A stretch of 64,000 nucleotides of DNA from contig NZ_CP025938.1 of NCBI RefSeq assembly GCF_002893765.1, positions 2,046,001 through 2,110,000 on the forward strand, read 5' to 3'. Below, piece by piece: positions 45,122-54,611 of this stretch; within the stretch, counting starts at the first letter, position 1; each line of letters opens with the position of its first letter. Under the pieces are notes generated by a model, which saw nothing but the letters and a program-made list of their open reading frames with translations, did not search any database and was not told the origin of the DNA. The stretch is from Tamlana carrageenivorans (GTDB lineage: Bacteria; Bacteroidota; Bacteroidia; Flavobacteriales; Flavobacteriaceae). A program made the translations under genes and the position numbers.

Positions 45122-46666
45122 ATGGCAAATCAAGATGATCAATTTAAAAAAGTAATCTCTCACGCAAAAGAGTATGGTTACGTGTTCCAAAGTAGCGAGA
45201 TCTACGACGGACTAAGTGCAGTTTACGACTATGCTCAAAATGGTGTTGAGCTTAAGAAAAATATTCGCGACTATTGGTGGAAAGCCATGGTGCAAATGCA
45301 TGACAATATTGTAGGTTTAGATGCTGCAATATTTATGCACCCAACCACCTGGAAGGCCTCTGGTCACGTTGATGCGTTTAACGATCCTTTAATTGATAAT
45401 AAAGATTCGAAAAAACGCTATAGAGCCGATGTTTTAATTGAAGACTATTGTGCTAAAATAGAAGCTAAAATAGATAAAGAAGTAACCAAGGCAGCTAAGC
45501 GTTTTGGTGATGCTTTTAATAAAGAAGAGTTTGTTTCTACGAACCCTCGTGTTTTAGGATACCAAGAAAAAATAAATACCACACTTTCACGTATGGCCAA
45601 ATCTCTTGAAAATGAAGATTTAGCCGATGTAAAAGCCCTAATTGAAGAATTAGAAATTGCTTGTCCGTTATCCGGAAGTAAAAACTGGACCGACGTTAAG
45701 CAGTTTAACTTAATGTTTGGAACAAAACTTGGCGCTTCCGCGGAAAGTGCTATGGACCTATATTTAAGACCAGAAACGGCACAAGGTATTTTTGTGAACT
45801 TCCTAAATGTTCAGAAAACAGGACGTATGAAGATTCCTTTCGGAATTGCTCAAACAGGAAAAGCCTTTAGAAATGAAATTGTTGCAAGACAGTTTATTTT
45901 TAGAATGCGTGAGTTTGAACAAATGGAAATGCAATTTTTTATTAAGCCTGGCACTCAAAAAGAGTGGTATGAGCACTGGAAAGAAACACGTTTAAAATGG
46001 CACCTGTCTTTAGGTATGGGTGAAGATAATTACCGTTTCCACGATCATGAGAAATTAGCTCATTACGCTGATGCGGCTGCCGATATCGAATTTAAATTCC
46101 CATTCGGATTTAAAGAATTAGAAGGCATTCACTCAAGAACTGACTTCGATTTATCGCAACATGAAAAATTCTCTGGTAAAAAATTACAATATTTCGATCC
46201 GGAAGAAAACAAAAGCTATGTGCCTTACGTATTAGAAACTTCTATTGGATTAGACCGTATGTTTTTAGCAGTATTCTCAAACGCTTTACAAGAAGAAGCA
46301 TTAGAGAATGGCACCACAAGAACGGTTTTAAAATTACCAAGTGTATTAGCACCAGTTAAAGCAGCGATTTTACCTTTAGTTAAAAAAGATGGTTTACCTG
46401 AGATTGCCAAAGAAATTATTGAAGACTTAAAGTGGGATTTCAATGTGGTTTATGATGAAAAGGATGCTGTAGGTAGACGTTATAGAAGACAAGATGCCAA
46501 CGGTACGCCATTCTGTATCACCGTAGATCATGATACTTTAGAAGATCAATCGGTTACTATTCGTCATAGAGATTCGATGGAGCAGGAACGCGTGAAAATT
46601 TCAGATTTAAGAAACATCATTAAAGAGGCAGTAGATATGCGTTCTTGGTTGATGAAAATGAAATAA
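45122..46666 (+). CDS. glyQS: Glycyl-tRNA synthetase
   Basis: A 514-residue class II synthetase of the dimeric (eukaryote/archaeal-like) type, as usual in Bacteroidota. Motif 2 region FRNEIVARQFIFRMREFEQMEMQ and motif 3 ETSIGLDRM are clear. The start MANQDDQFKK fits the family. A bidirectional terminator separates it from the AsnC-type gene. Confidence 0.97.
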   Translation: MANQDDQFKKVISHAKEYGYVFQSSEIYDGLSAVYDYAQNGVELKKNIRDYWWKAMVQMHDNIVGLDAAIFMHPTTWKASGHVDAFNDPLIDNKDSKKRYRADVLIEDYCAKIEAKIDKEVTKAAKRFGDAFNKEEFVSTNPRVLGYQEKINTTLSRMAKSLENEDLADVKALIEELEIACPLSGSKNWTDVKQFNLMFGTKLGASAESAMDLYLRPETAQGIFVNFLNVQKTGRMKIPFGIAQTGKAFRNEIVARQFIFRMREFEQMEMQFFIKPGTQKEWYEHWKETRLKWHLSLGMGEDNYRFHDHEKLAHYADAAADIEFKFPFGFKELEGIHSRTDFDLSQHEKFSGKKLQYFDPEENKSYVPYVLETSIGLDRMFLAVFSNALQEEALENGTTRTVLKLPSVLAPVKAAILPLVKKDGLPEIAKEIIEDLKWDFNVVYDEKDAVGRRYRRQDANGTPFCITVDHDTLEDQSVTIRHRDSMEQERVKISDLRNIIKEAVDMRSWLMKMK

Positions 46667-46687
46667 TCTATAACAAAATAGATGCAA

Positions 46688-46722
46688 AAAAAAAGAGGCT
46701 TTTTAAAAGGCCTCTTTTTTTT
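46688..46722. terminator. Bidirectional terminator between glyQS and AsnC-type genes
   Basis: AAAGAGGC with GCCTCTTT flank a short loop, with A and T runs on both sides. Confidence 0.85.
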
Positions 46723-47191
46723 ATACTAGTATTTGTCTGTCTATTTGTTGATCTAGAGATATGAGCGATTCTGTTCTTAAAACGCCTTCAATAGATTGAA
46801 TGTTTTTATTAAGGAGATGCATTAAATGCTCATTATCAATCGATAGTAATTTGATAAATAAATTGTAATTACCAGTAGTAAAATGGCATTCCAAAACTTC
46901 TGGAAAACGCCTTAATGCTTTTACTACGTCATCTGTATTTGCTGCTTTATCCAGATACACCCCTACGAAAGCCATAGTGGAATACCCCAATACCTTAGGG
47001 TTAATAACAAATTTTGATCCAGATAAAAGTTTTGATTTTTCAAGTTTTTTTAATCGCTGATGTATGGCTGCTCCAGAAATCCCTACATTTCTGGCTATTT
47101 CAAGTATAGGCGTTCTGGCGTCTTCCGTCAATACGCGCAGAATTTTTTTGTCTATACCATCAATGGCTATAGTTTTTGGTTTTGTGTTCAT
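46721..47191 (-). CDS. Lrp/AsnC-family transcriptional regulator
   Basis: A 156-residue regulator with a winged helix-turn-helix (residues 12-55: ILRVLTEDARTPILEIARNVG and GAAIHQRLKKLEKS in part) and a C-terminal RAM ligand-binding domain. Amino acid effectors are usual. The saccharopine-dehydrogenase-like gene lies upstream on the same strand, so lysine-related control is a possibility. Confidence 0.93.
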   Translation of the reverse strand: MNTKPKTIAIDGIDKKILRVLTEDARTPILEIARNVGISGAAIHQRLKKLEKSKLLSGSKFVINPKVLGYSTMAFVGVYLDKAANTDDVVKALRRFPEVLECHFTTGNYNLFIKLLSIDNEHLMHLLNKNIQSIEGVLRTESLISLDQQIDRQILV

Positions 47192-47399
47192 TTGGTTATA
47201 GTTTAAAGCATAAATGTAAACATTTGATTTTAAATTGAAACTTTTTTTTAAGGCTAACGGTGAGAGTGGAATGTGTGTTGTTGTCTAACTAATTGATTTA
47301 CAATAGGTATTAACTTTTATTTTAAAATGTTAAAAAAATCAATCTAAATTAGGGAAGCTTTAAATTTTGGTTAAATTGTTTTTTTTAACAAGATTATTC

Positions 47400-48740
47400 C
47401 TAATAAAATTTTTCATTTTCATTAAAAATGATCTTAAAATCTTGTAGTTCTTTCAGTATCGGGGTGTAAATTGATTTTGCTGTAGGTATTTGTACGCCAG
47501 CACTTGTTATTTTTTTGTTTAAAATGGCACAAGTGGCTATCGCAATGGGAAGTCCTACCGTTTTTGCCATGGCTGTGTAGGTGCTGTCTTCTCCTGTAAC
47601 AATTAAATGGCTATGCAATTCGTGCTTTTTATTATTATTCTTATAACCAATCTTGTGATACATAACAAGCATGTCTTTGTCTGTTTTTTCTAAAGACCAA
47701 GAATTCGTTAATATTTTTTCAAGCATTTGTGCCGGAGTTGCGTTGGTAATACCGCAATAACAGCTGTTACTAAAAAGATCTAGGCAATCTAGTTTTTCCC
47801 AGATATGATGATGGTTATCTATAAGTAATACGTCCTTTAATTTTGATTCAACCGATTTGTTTGGGTGGTATGGCAGAAAAGCGTTTAAGAAATCACGATG
47901 ACTTAAAAACTCGCTACCTGTCATGGTGTAGCTATTGTCGGTCATGCCTAGAGTGACAAAAACGTGCCAAGCTTCACAAAACCCCTTTCGTCGAATAGTG
48001 CCTCGTAAAAGCGTTTTAATCTGATCCAACTTATATAGGTCTTTATATTGTAACGAATCCCTATTGGCGTATACTTCAAATTCACCGTAAGGTTTTATAT
48101 TAAGAGGTTGTACCCGCTTAAAAAGTTGGTTGTAGTGTATGTATTTATAGCTACCTTCCTTTAAATATTTTGCAGTTCCGTACTGTCCTGCGAGTACGAC
48201 ATTTCTGGGATTCCATGTAAACTTATAACGCCAAGGGTTGTTGTCGCTCTCAGGTGCGATTAAACCTCCTGCATACGATTCAAAGGCAAATATTTCACTT
48301 CCATTTTCTCGTAGGCGATCAAGTATCTGCATGGCGCTCATGTGATCTAGACCTGGATCGACACCAATTTCATTTAGAAAAACAAGGTTTTTAGCCCGTA
48401 CATCTAAATCTAAGGCCTGCATTTCGGGACTCACATAAGAGGCAGTAACCATATGTTTGTTAGCTTTTAAGCAGTCTTTAGCAATCTCAATATGAAGGTG
48501 GGCAGGAAGCATGGAAATGACGATATCGGCTTTTTTTATCAAATCAAATCGGGAAATGGCATCGAAAATATCAAGTTTAACAGCTTGTGCTCGGGTGTTG
48601 TTATTAATTAAACTTTGGGCGTTTTCAGTATGTAGATCGGCAACTGTAATGAATAAGTTTTCCAAAAATGCATGGTCACATAAATACTTTAAGAGGTAAG
48701 AGGTCGATTTTCCGGAGCCAATCACTAAAATCTGTCTCAT
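47400..48740 (-). CDS. Saccharopine dehydrogenase-like protein
   Basis: A 446-residue NAD(P)-binding enzyme with VIGSGKST at 6-13, IGVDPGLDHMSAM and the substrate region FESYAGGLIAPESDNNPWRYKFTW. It matches the C-terminal half of bifunctional lysine-ketoglutarate reductase/saccharopine dehydrogenase. It probably acts in lysine catabolism. No reductase partner is seen next to it. The TGG-rich upstream word TTTTGTGACACGCGACC resembles one near the histidine kinase gene. Confidence 0.88.
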   Translation of the reverse strand: MRQILVIGSGKSTSYLLKYLCDHAFLENLFITVADLHTENAQSLINNNTRAQAVKLDIFDAISRFDLIKKADIVISMLPAHLHIEIAKDCLKANKHMVTASYVSPEMQALDLDVRAKNLVFLNEIGVDPGLDHMSAMQILDRLRENGSEIFAFESYAGGLIAPESDNNPWRYKFTWNPRNVVLAGQYGTAKYLKEGSYKYIHYNQLFKRVQPLNIKPYGEFEVYANRDSLQYKDLYKLDQIKTLLRGTIRRKGFCEAWHVFVTLGMTDNSYTMTGSEFLSHRDFLNAFLPYHPNKSVESKLKDVLLIDNHHHIWEKLDCLDLFSNSCYCGITNATPAQMLEKILTNSWSLEKTDKDMLVMYHKIGYKNNNKKHELHSHLIVTGEDSTYTAMAKTVGLPIAIATCAILNKKITSAGVQIPTAKSIYTPILKELQDFKIIFNENEKFY

Positions 48741-48847
48741 ATTAATTTATGTTTAGGTAATTTTGTGACACGCGACCATTTGTATAGAAGCGGTTTGTTA
48801 CTAAAATATGAATATTAAAAATAATTATAAACTATATTGTGAGATAA

Positions 48848-49249
48848 ATGAATAAACGACTGTTAATTACCGGAGCTGTTTTAGGAATGCTCAGTATTGT
48901 TTTTGGTGCTTTTGGCGCTCATGGATTAAAGACTTTGATTGCAGAATCATCAATTCAAACTTTTGAAACTGGTGTGCGTTACCAAATGTATCATGCCTTT
49001 TTATTGCTTATTGTTGGAGGAACAAATTTTGTGAGCCTCAAAGCTAAAAAAAGTGTCTATTGGTTGGTTTTAGTTGGGGTGATTCTTTTCTCCGGATCAA
49101 TTTATGGTTTATCTACAAACACCTTAACATCATTTGATTTTAAAATTATAGGGTTTGTTACACCAATTGGGGGCTTGTTGTTAATTTTGGCTTGGGGTTT
49201 TGCGGTTGTGAATTTGATAAAAAACAAGTCTAAAATTGGTGATAATTAA
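48848..49249 (+). CDS. DUF423 membrane protein
   Basis: A 133-residue protein with four hydrophobic segments and the family motif FGAFGAHGLK near residue 20; YQMYHAFLLLI follows. DUF423 proteins are common inner-membrane proteins of unknown function. 55 bp before pckA on the same strand. Confidence 0.9.
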   Translation: MNKRLLITGAVLGMLSIVFGAFGAHGLKTLIAESSIQTFETGVRYQMYHAFLLLIVGGTNFVSLKAKKSVYWLVLVGVILFSGSIYGLSTNTLTSFDFKIIGFVTPIGGLLLILAWGFAVVNLIKNKSKIGDN

Positions 49250-49303
49250 ATTTTATGTAAATAAAATATATTAATTTTACGGAATAAATAATTTAAGGCA
49301 GAT

Positions 49304-50920
49304 ATGGAAAGTGAAAATCAGGTTATAAAAACTATTTCGTTAGATCAATATGGTATTAAAAACACTAAAATTAATTATCAATTATCTCCAGAAGCGCTAC
49401 AGGCGATAGCTATTGAAAAAGGACAAGGTGTTGAGGCCGATTCTGGAGCATTGGCTATAAAAACAGGTGAGTTTACTGGGCGTTCGCCTCAAGATCGCTT
49501 CATAGTAAAGGACGATGTGACTAAAGATCGCATTTGGTGGGGTAAAGTAAATATTCCTTTTGAACCTGAAAAGTTTGATAAACTCTATAATAAAGTGGTC
49601 GATTATTTATCGAATAAAGAAGTTTATGTGCGAGATAGCTACGCTTGCGCGGATGAAAATTATAAGTTGAATATTCGTGTCATTAATGAATATCCTTGGA
49701 GCAACCAGTTTGCTTATAATATGTTTTTGCGTCCAACGGAAGCCGAGTTGAATCATTTTAATCCGGAGTGGATTATTGTTAATGCTCCAGGCTTTATGGC
49801 CGACCCTGAAGTGGATGGAACCAGGCAGCATAATTTTGCGATTTTAGATTTTACTAAAAAAATAGCCTTAATAGGAGGTACAGGTTATACTGGTGAGATT
49901 AAAAAAGGTATTTTTTCTGCCTTGAATTTTATTTTACCTGTTTTTAAAGAAACCATGCCTATGCACTGTAGTGCAAATGTTGGTAAATCGGGCGATACCG
50001 CTGTGTTTTTTGGTTTGTCTGGTACTGGTAAAACAACACTTTCAACCGATCCGAATCGAAGTTTAATAGGTGATGATGAACATGGTTGGACTAAAGAAAA
50101 TACCATTTTTAATTTTGAAGGTGGGTGCTATGCTAAAGTCATTAACTTGTCTAGAGATCAGGAGCCTGAAATTTTTGATGCCATTAAAAAAGGTGCCATT
50201 TTAGAAAATGTTGTTTTAGATGACAGCGGTAAAGTCGATTTTGCCGATACGTCCATCACTCAAAATACCAGAGTGAGTTACCCGATTCATCATATTGAAA
50301 ACATACAAGTGCCGTCTATAGGTAGAAACCCTAAAAATATATTCTTTTTAACGGCTGATGCCTTTGGGGTAATTCCGCCCATTTCAAAATTAACTCCAAG
50401 TCAAGCGGCGTATCATTTTATTTCTGGTTACACGGCAAAAGTAGCCGGGACTGAAGCCGGTGTTGTAGAGCCGGTACCTTCATTTTCAGCTTGTTTTGGT
50501 GCCCCATTTATGCCTTTACATCCTGCTAAATACGCCCAAATGCTAAGTGATAAAATGACCGATGCTGGTGTTAATGTATGGTTGGTTAATACGGGTTGGA
50601 CTGGTGGGCCTTATGGAGTGGGAACCCGTATGAAATTAAAATATACACGCGCCATGATTAATGCTGTGCTTAATGGTGATTTAGGCCTGTATAACTACGA
50701 CGATTATCATATTCATTCGGTTTTTGGAGTGGCGCAACCTAGAAGTTGTCCAGGTGTCCCAACCGATGTGTTAAGTCCTAGAGCCACATGGAACGACGAT
50801 GAAGCTTATTATACAACGGCTTTTAAATTAACGAATGCGTTTCGTGAGAATTTTAAAAAATTTGAGGACTACTGTACAGAAGAAATAAGACGCGGTGGGC
50901 CGCAACGTTATGCTTTTTAA
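49304..50920 (+). CDS. pckA: Phosphoenolpyruvate carboxykinase (ATP)
   Basis: A 538-residue gluconeogenic enzyme converting oxaloacetate plus ATP to PEP. Walker A FGLSGTGKTTLS near residue 239, GDDEHGWT, and NFEGGCYAKVINL are seen; C-terminal region matches the family. The length is normal. The word RDSYACADENYKL is a conserved protein block, not a repeat. A bidirectional terminator follows. Confidence 0.97.
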   Translation: MESENQVIKTISLDQYGIKNTKINYQLSPEALQAIAIEKGQGVEADSGALAIKTGEFTGRSPQDRFIVKDDVTKDRIWWGKVNIPFEPEKFDKLYNKVVDYLSNKEVYVRDSYACADENYKLNIRVINEYPWSNQFAYNMFLRPTEAELNHFNPEWIIVNAPGFMADPEVDGTRQHNFAILDFTKKIALIGGTGYTGEIKKGIFSALNFILPVFKETMPMHCSANVGKSGDTAVFFGLSGTGKTTLSTDPNRSLIGDDEHGWTKENTIFNFEGGCYAKVINLSRDQEPEIFDAIKKGAILENVVLDDSGKVDFADTSITQNTRVSYPIHHIENIQVPSIGRNPKNIFFLTADAFGVIPPISKLTPSQAAYHFISGYTAKVAGTEAGVVEPVPSFSACFGAPFMPLHPAKYAQMLSDKMTDAGVNVWLVNTGWTGGPYGVGTRMKLKYTRAMINAVLNGDLGLYNYDDYHIHSVFGVAQPRSCPGVPTDVLSPRATWNDDEAYYTTAFKLTNAFRENFKKFEDYCTEEIRRGGPQRYAF

Positions 50921-50938
50921 ATTAAAATATAGCTTACT

Positions 50939-50974
50939 AAAAAGGGGATGATTTTTTTAAATCATCCCCTTTTT
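50939..50974. terminator. Bidirectional terminator between pckA and hemD
   Basis: AAAAAGGGGATGATTT pairs with AAATCATCCCCTTTTT; A/T runs are on both sides. Confidence 0.85.
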
Positions 50975-50998
50975 ATCTGTTATTTATAATGTGTGTTA

Positions 50999-51748
50999 TT
51001 ATTTTCCTTTATTGGCTTTTTCAATATATTTTTCTAAAGCCATAGTCATGGAAGGAGTTTCAGGGGTTGGCGCAGCAATATCTACGCGTAAACCTTTTTC
51101 CTCAACAGCCTTAATGGTTGTATTTCCAAATACCGCAATACGTGTGTCGTTTTGCTTGAAATCAGGGAAATTTTGAAATAAAGATTCGATTCCTGAAGGG
51201 CTAAAAAACACAAGAACATCGTAAGACACGTTAGCTAAATCAGATAAATCACTAACTACGGTTTTGTAAAAAGTAGCTTGTTTCCAGTCTACACCCAAAG
51301 CGTCTAAGGTGTTAGGAACTTCAGGTTTTACTTTGTCGGTATTAGGTAATAAAAACTTTTCGTCTTTATATTTTTTAATAAGTGGAGAAAGTTCAGAAAA
51401 ACTACGTTTTCCAACATAAATTTTACGTTTTCTATATACCACATATTTTTGTAAGTAGTAAGCAACAGCTTCAGACTGACAAAAATATTTTAGAGTATCC
51501 GGAACTTTAAATCGCATCTCATCGGCGATTCTAAAAAAATGATCTACAGCATTTCTACTAGTTAGAATAATAGCAGTGTAGTTTTTTAAATCGATTTTTT
51601 GTTGTCTAATTTCTTTGGCAGACACGCCTTCAACATGAATAAAAGGTCTAAAATCAATTTTCACACGTTGTTTTTGTTGTAAATCAAAGTAGGGAGAATT
51701 CTCTATTTTAGGTTCCGGTTGAGATACCAAAATTGTTTTTACTTTCAT
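50999..51748 (-). CDS. hemD: Uroporphyrinogen-III synthase
   Basis: A 249-residue protein of the HemD fold, which closes the linear tetrapyrrole in haem synthesis. The family is poorly conserved; here VSQPEPKIENSPYFDLQ, ILTSRNAVDHFFRIA, and VLVFFSPSGIESLFQNFPDF match Bacteroidota HemD proteins. It is downstream of DUF4271 with 21 bp between, and a minus-strand TATCTTTG box lies inside the end of DUF4271. Confidence 0.87.
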   Translation of the reverse strand: MKVKTILVSQPEPKIENSPYFDLQQKQRVKIDFRPFIHVEGVSAKEIRQQKIDLKNYTAIILTSRNAVDHFFRIADEMRFKVPDTLKYFCQSEAVAYYLQKYVVYRKRKIYVGKRSFSELSPLIKKYKDEKFLLPNTDKVKPEVPNTLDALGVDWKQATFYKTVVSDLSDLANVSYDVLVFFSPSGIESLFQNFPDFKQNDTRIAVFGNTTIKAVEEKGLRVDIAAPTPETPSMTMALEKYIEKANKGK

Positions 51749-51769
51749 AAGGGATCTGGTCGATTGTCT

Positions 51770-52417
51770 TTAATTAGAAACAAACGCCTTATACAATATG
51801 ATATATGGCGCGATTTCGAGAGTGCAAAGATACAAAATAAAATAAAACAAGTTTAATTTAATTAAATTTTGATAGGTTTTAAATGAACTAATTAAGCCAA
51901 TGGTGTTAATAATTAACAACAATATAATGATACCGTAAATTACAGGCCATGTAGGTTGGAAACTGTACAATAAGATCGCATTTATAGGTAGTAATAAAAC
52001 GCCTAAGTAATTTATAAAGGTTATTTTTTGAAATAAATAATGATCGGTAAGTTTATCAATTTCAAAAATACTCCCAATTAAACGCTCTATTAACACTTTT
52101 ATAAAAATGAAAACAGCTAAACAAATGATAAATTTTAGCATGTCGTTTATGGGTATGCTGCTTACTGTTGTGATTTGCCTATAAATAATAAAGCAAAATA
52201 ACGATAGAGAAATGGCTAAATTACCAAAAAGCAAGGCATCAAACATATCGAAAAACTTTTGATCTCTAGCGTGTATTTTAAGATAACGCGCGTTGCCTAT
52301 AACCAACATAAAATCATGAAAGCGTTTTGGAGCCAATAATTTAGCCATAGCCACGATGGCTAATCCAACAATAATTAATATTGTAAATATCTCGTTTGAA
52401 ATTATGTTACGAAGCAT
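51770..52417 (-). CDS. DUF4271 membrane protein
   Basis: A 215-residue inner-membrane protein with about six hydrophobic segments. It starts near a hydrophobic segment and includes APKRFHDFMLVIGNARYLKI, a block common to DUF4271. It is regularly found upstream of hemD in Bacteroidota. No function is known. Confidence 0.85.
   Translation of the reverse strand: MLRNIISNEIFTILIIVGLAIVAMAKLLAPKRFHDFMLVIGNARYLKIHARDQKFFDMFDALLFGNLAISLSLFCFIIYRQITTVSSIPINDMLKFIICLAVFIFIKVLIERLIGSIFEIDKLTDHYLFQKITFINYLGVLLLPINAILLYSFQPTWPVIYGIIILLLIINTIGLISSFKTYQNLIKLNLFYFILYLCTLEIAPYIILYKAFVSN
51824..51831 (-). promoter_or_regulatory. Possible internal promoter for hemD
   Basis: Minus-strand TATCTTTG followed by GC, about 75 bp before the hemD start, inside the 3' end of DUF4271. 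Confidence 0.35.
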
Positions 52418-52494
52418 GGCATAAAATTATTATAAATTTTAGTTTTTCAGCGTATTATTAGGGATTTTTTAAAAAATATAATGCCTTAATCATG

Positions 52495-52502
52495 TACATT
52501 TG
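52495..52502 (+). promoter_or_regulatory. -7 promoter box for the polyprenol-sugar synthase operon
   Basis: TACATTTG, exact TAnnTTTG, 34 bp before the start at 52536. Confidence 0.45.
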
Positions 52503-52535
52503 TCAAAATAAAATGGATTGCGATAATTAAAAAAT

Positions 52536-53258
52536 ATGCCTGATACAGTTGTTATTATTCCAACGTATAATGAGATTGAAAATGTAGAAGCTATTATTGG
52601 AGCCGTATTCGCACAACCGGTGGATTTACATATTCTCATTGTTGATGATAATTCGCCAGATTTAACAGGGCTAAAAGTTAAAAAGCTTCAAAAGGAATTT
52701 GAAGGCAAACTGTTTTTAGAAACTAGAAAAGAAAAATCTGGTTTAGGAACAGCTTACATTCACGGATTTAATTGGTGCTTGGCGAGGGATTATAAATATA
52801 TTTTCGAAATGGACGCCGATTTTTCTCATAACCCAGAAGATGTCATCAAACTCTATAAGGCTTGTCATAAAGAAGGTGCAGGTTTGTCAATAGGTTCTCG
52901 ATATGTTACTGGAGTTAATGTTGTAAATTGGCCTATGGGACGGGTGCTAATGTCGTATTTAGCATCAAAATATGTGCGGTTTATTACGGGTATGAATATT
53001 CAGGACACCACTGCTGGATTTGTATGTTATAAGCGAGAGGTTTTAGAGGCCATCGATTTAAAAACCATTAAATTTATTGGTTACGCCTTTCAAATTGAAA
53101 TGAAATTTAAAGCCTATTTAAAAGGTTTCAAAATTATTGAAGTGCCCGTTATTTTTACAGATAGAACACGTGGCGAATCCAAACTAAGTTCAAGCATAAT
53201 CTCTGAAGCTATCTTTGGAGTTATTTCAATGAAGATAAAAAGTCTATTTAAAAAGTAG
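52536..53258 (+). CDS. Polyprenol monophosphomannose synthase-like glycosyltransferase
   Basis: A 240-residue GT2 enzyme with VVIIPTYNEIENV at the start, VDDNSPD, and the DAD motif (93-95) in EMDADFSHNP. The sequence matches soluble dolichol/polyprenol-phosphate mannose synthases that make a lipid-linked sugar donor. The true sugar is inferred. It is 6 bp before the dihydroorotase gene. Confidence 0.9.
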   Translation: MPDTVVIIPTYNEIENVEAIIGAVFAQPVDLHILIVDDNSPDLTGLKVKKLQKEFEGKLFLETRKEKSGLGTAYIHGFNWCLARDYKYIFEMDADFSHNPEDVIKLYKACHKEGAGLSIGSRYVTGVNVVNWPMGRVLMSYLASKYVRFITGMNIQDTTAGFVCYKREVLEAIDLKTIKFIGYAFQIEMKFKAYLKGFKIIEVPVIFTDRTRGESKLSSSIISEAIFGVISMKIKSLFKK

Positions 53259-53264
53259 AAACCA

Positions 53265-54611
53265 ATGAAAGAGAAAACTACACTTATTAAAAACGCTAAA
53301 ATTATCAATGAAGGTAAAGTGTTTAGCGGCGATATATTAATTGAAGGTGAATTTATTAAGCAAATTGACGAATCAATAAGTGCTAAATCTCCCGATGTTA
53401 ATGTTGTTGATGCAGAAGGAAAATATATTTTACCTGGGGTTATAGACGATCAAGTGCATTTTAGAGAGCCTGGTTTAACCGAGAAAGCAACTATTGCAAC
53501 CGAATCCAGAGCAGCAATTGCTGGGGGTATCACGTCTTTTATTGAAATGCCAAATACCAATCCGCAAACCACCACTATTGAAAAACTAGAAGAAAAGTTT
53601 GCTATTGCTGCCGAAACGTCCTTGGCTAATTATTCTTTTATGTTTGGTGGAACCAACGACAATTTGGATGAAATTTTAAAAGTTGATAAAACCAATGTTG
53701 CTGGATTAAAATTATTTCTAGGCTCTTCCACAGGAAATATGCTTGTAGATAATCCTGAAGTTTTAGAAAATATATTCAAAAATACCGATTTGCTTATTTC
53801 AGTGCATTGTGAAGATGAAGGCACTATTAAGGCTAATTTTAAGACTTATCACGACCAATATGGTGATGATATTCCTGTGAAGTATCATCATTTAATTAGA
53901 AGTGAAGAGGCCTGCTATTTGTCGTCTTCAAAAGCCATTGAACTGGCCAAGAAAACAGGTGCGCGTTTGCATATTTTTCACTTATCTACAGGGAAGGAAA
54001 CAAGTCTGTTTACCAATAAAATACCTTTAAAGGATAAGAAAATAACAGCAGAAGTTTGTATACATCATTTATGGTTTTCAGATGAAGATTACGATAAAAA
54101 AGGGACGTTAATAAAGTGGAATCCTGCAGTGAAGACAGCTTCCGATAGAGAACAGCTTTGGAAAGCGCTACTCGATGGTAGAATTGATGTAATAGCTACC
54201 GATCATGCGCCGCATACCAAACAAGAAAAAGATAATGTTTATACGAAAGCCCCCTCTGGAGGTCCTTTAGTTCAACACGCTTTGCCCGCCATGTTGGAAA
54301 TGTATCACCGCGGTAAAATTTCCTTAGAAAAAGTGGTTGAAAAAATGTGTCATAACCCAGCTATTTTATTTCAAGTTGAAAAACGTGGTTTTATTAAAGA
54401 AGGTTATTTTGCCGACTTGGTTTTAGTCGATTTAAATGCACCATGGACAGTTAATAAAGGAAATATTTTATATAAATGCGGTTGGTCGCCTTTTGAAGGT
54501 GCCACCTTTAAATCTCGGGTAACTCACACCTTTTTAAATGGTAGCTTGGTGTATCAGAATGCCGAATTTAAAAATGTAAAAGCCGCAAAGCGATTAACTT
54601 TTACAAGATGA
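53265..54611 (+). CDS. pyrC: Dihydroorotase (class I type) with Gln in the metal motif
   Basis: A 448-residue amidohydrolase of the pyrimidine pathway. Family features: DDQVHFREPG at 61-70, GLKLFLGSSTGNM with the carboxylated Lys149, VHCEDEG with His181, LHIFHLSTGKE and ATDHAPH. The usual HxH metal pair reads QVH here (Gln63). I recall the same change in other Bacteroidota homologues, so it may be a lineage trait. The 3' end overlaps DUF4296 by 4 bp. Confidence 0.88.
   Translation: MKEKTTLIKNAKIINEGKVFSGDILIEGEFIKQIDESISAKSPDVNVVDAEGKYILPGVIDDQVHFREPGLTEKATIATESRAAIAGGITSFIEMPNTNPQTTTIEKLEEKFAIAAETSLANYSFMFGGTNDNLDEILKVDKTNVAGLKLFLGSSTGNMLVDNPEVLENIFKNTDLLISVHCEDEGTIKANFKTYHDQYGDDIPVKYHHLIRSEEACYLSSSKAIELAKKTGARLHIFHLSTGKETSLFTNKIPLKDKKITAEVCIHHLWFSDEDYDKKGTLIKWNPAVKTASDREQLWKALLDGRIDVIATDHAPHTKQEKDNVYTKAPSGGPLVQHALPAMLEMYHRGKISLEKVVEKMCHNPAILFQVEKRGFIKEGYFADLVLVDLNAPWTVNKGNILYKCGWSPFEGATFKSRVTHTFLNGSLVYQNAEFKNVKAAKRLTFTR

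Noticed and set aside
49640..49665. ACGCTTGCGCGGATGAA word in pckA as another copy of the TTCCGCG repeat
   Set aside because: It encodes the conserved PckA block RDSYACADENY, so the likeness is explained by the protein.
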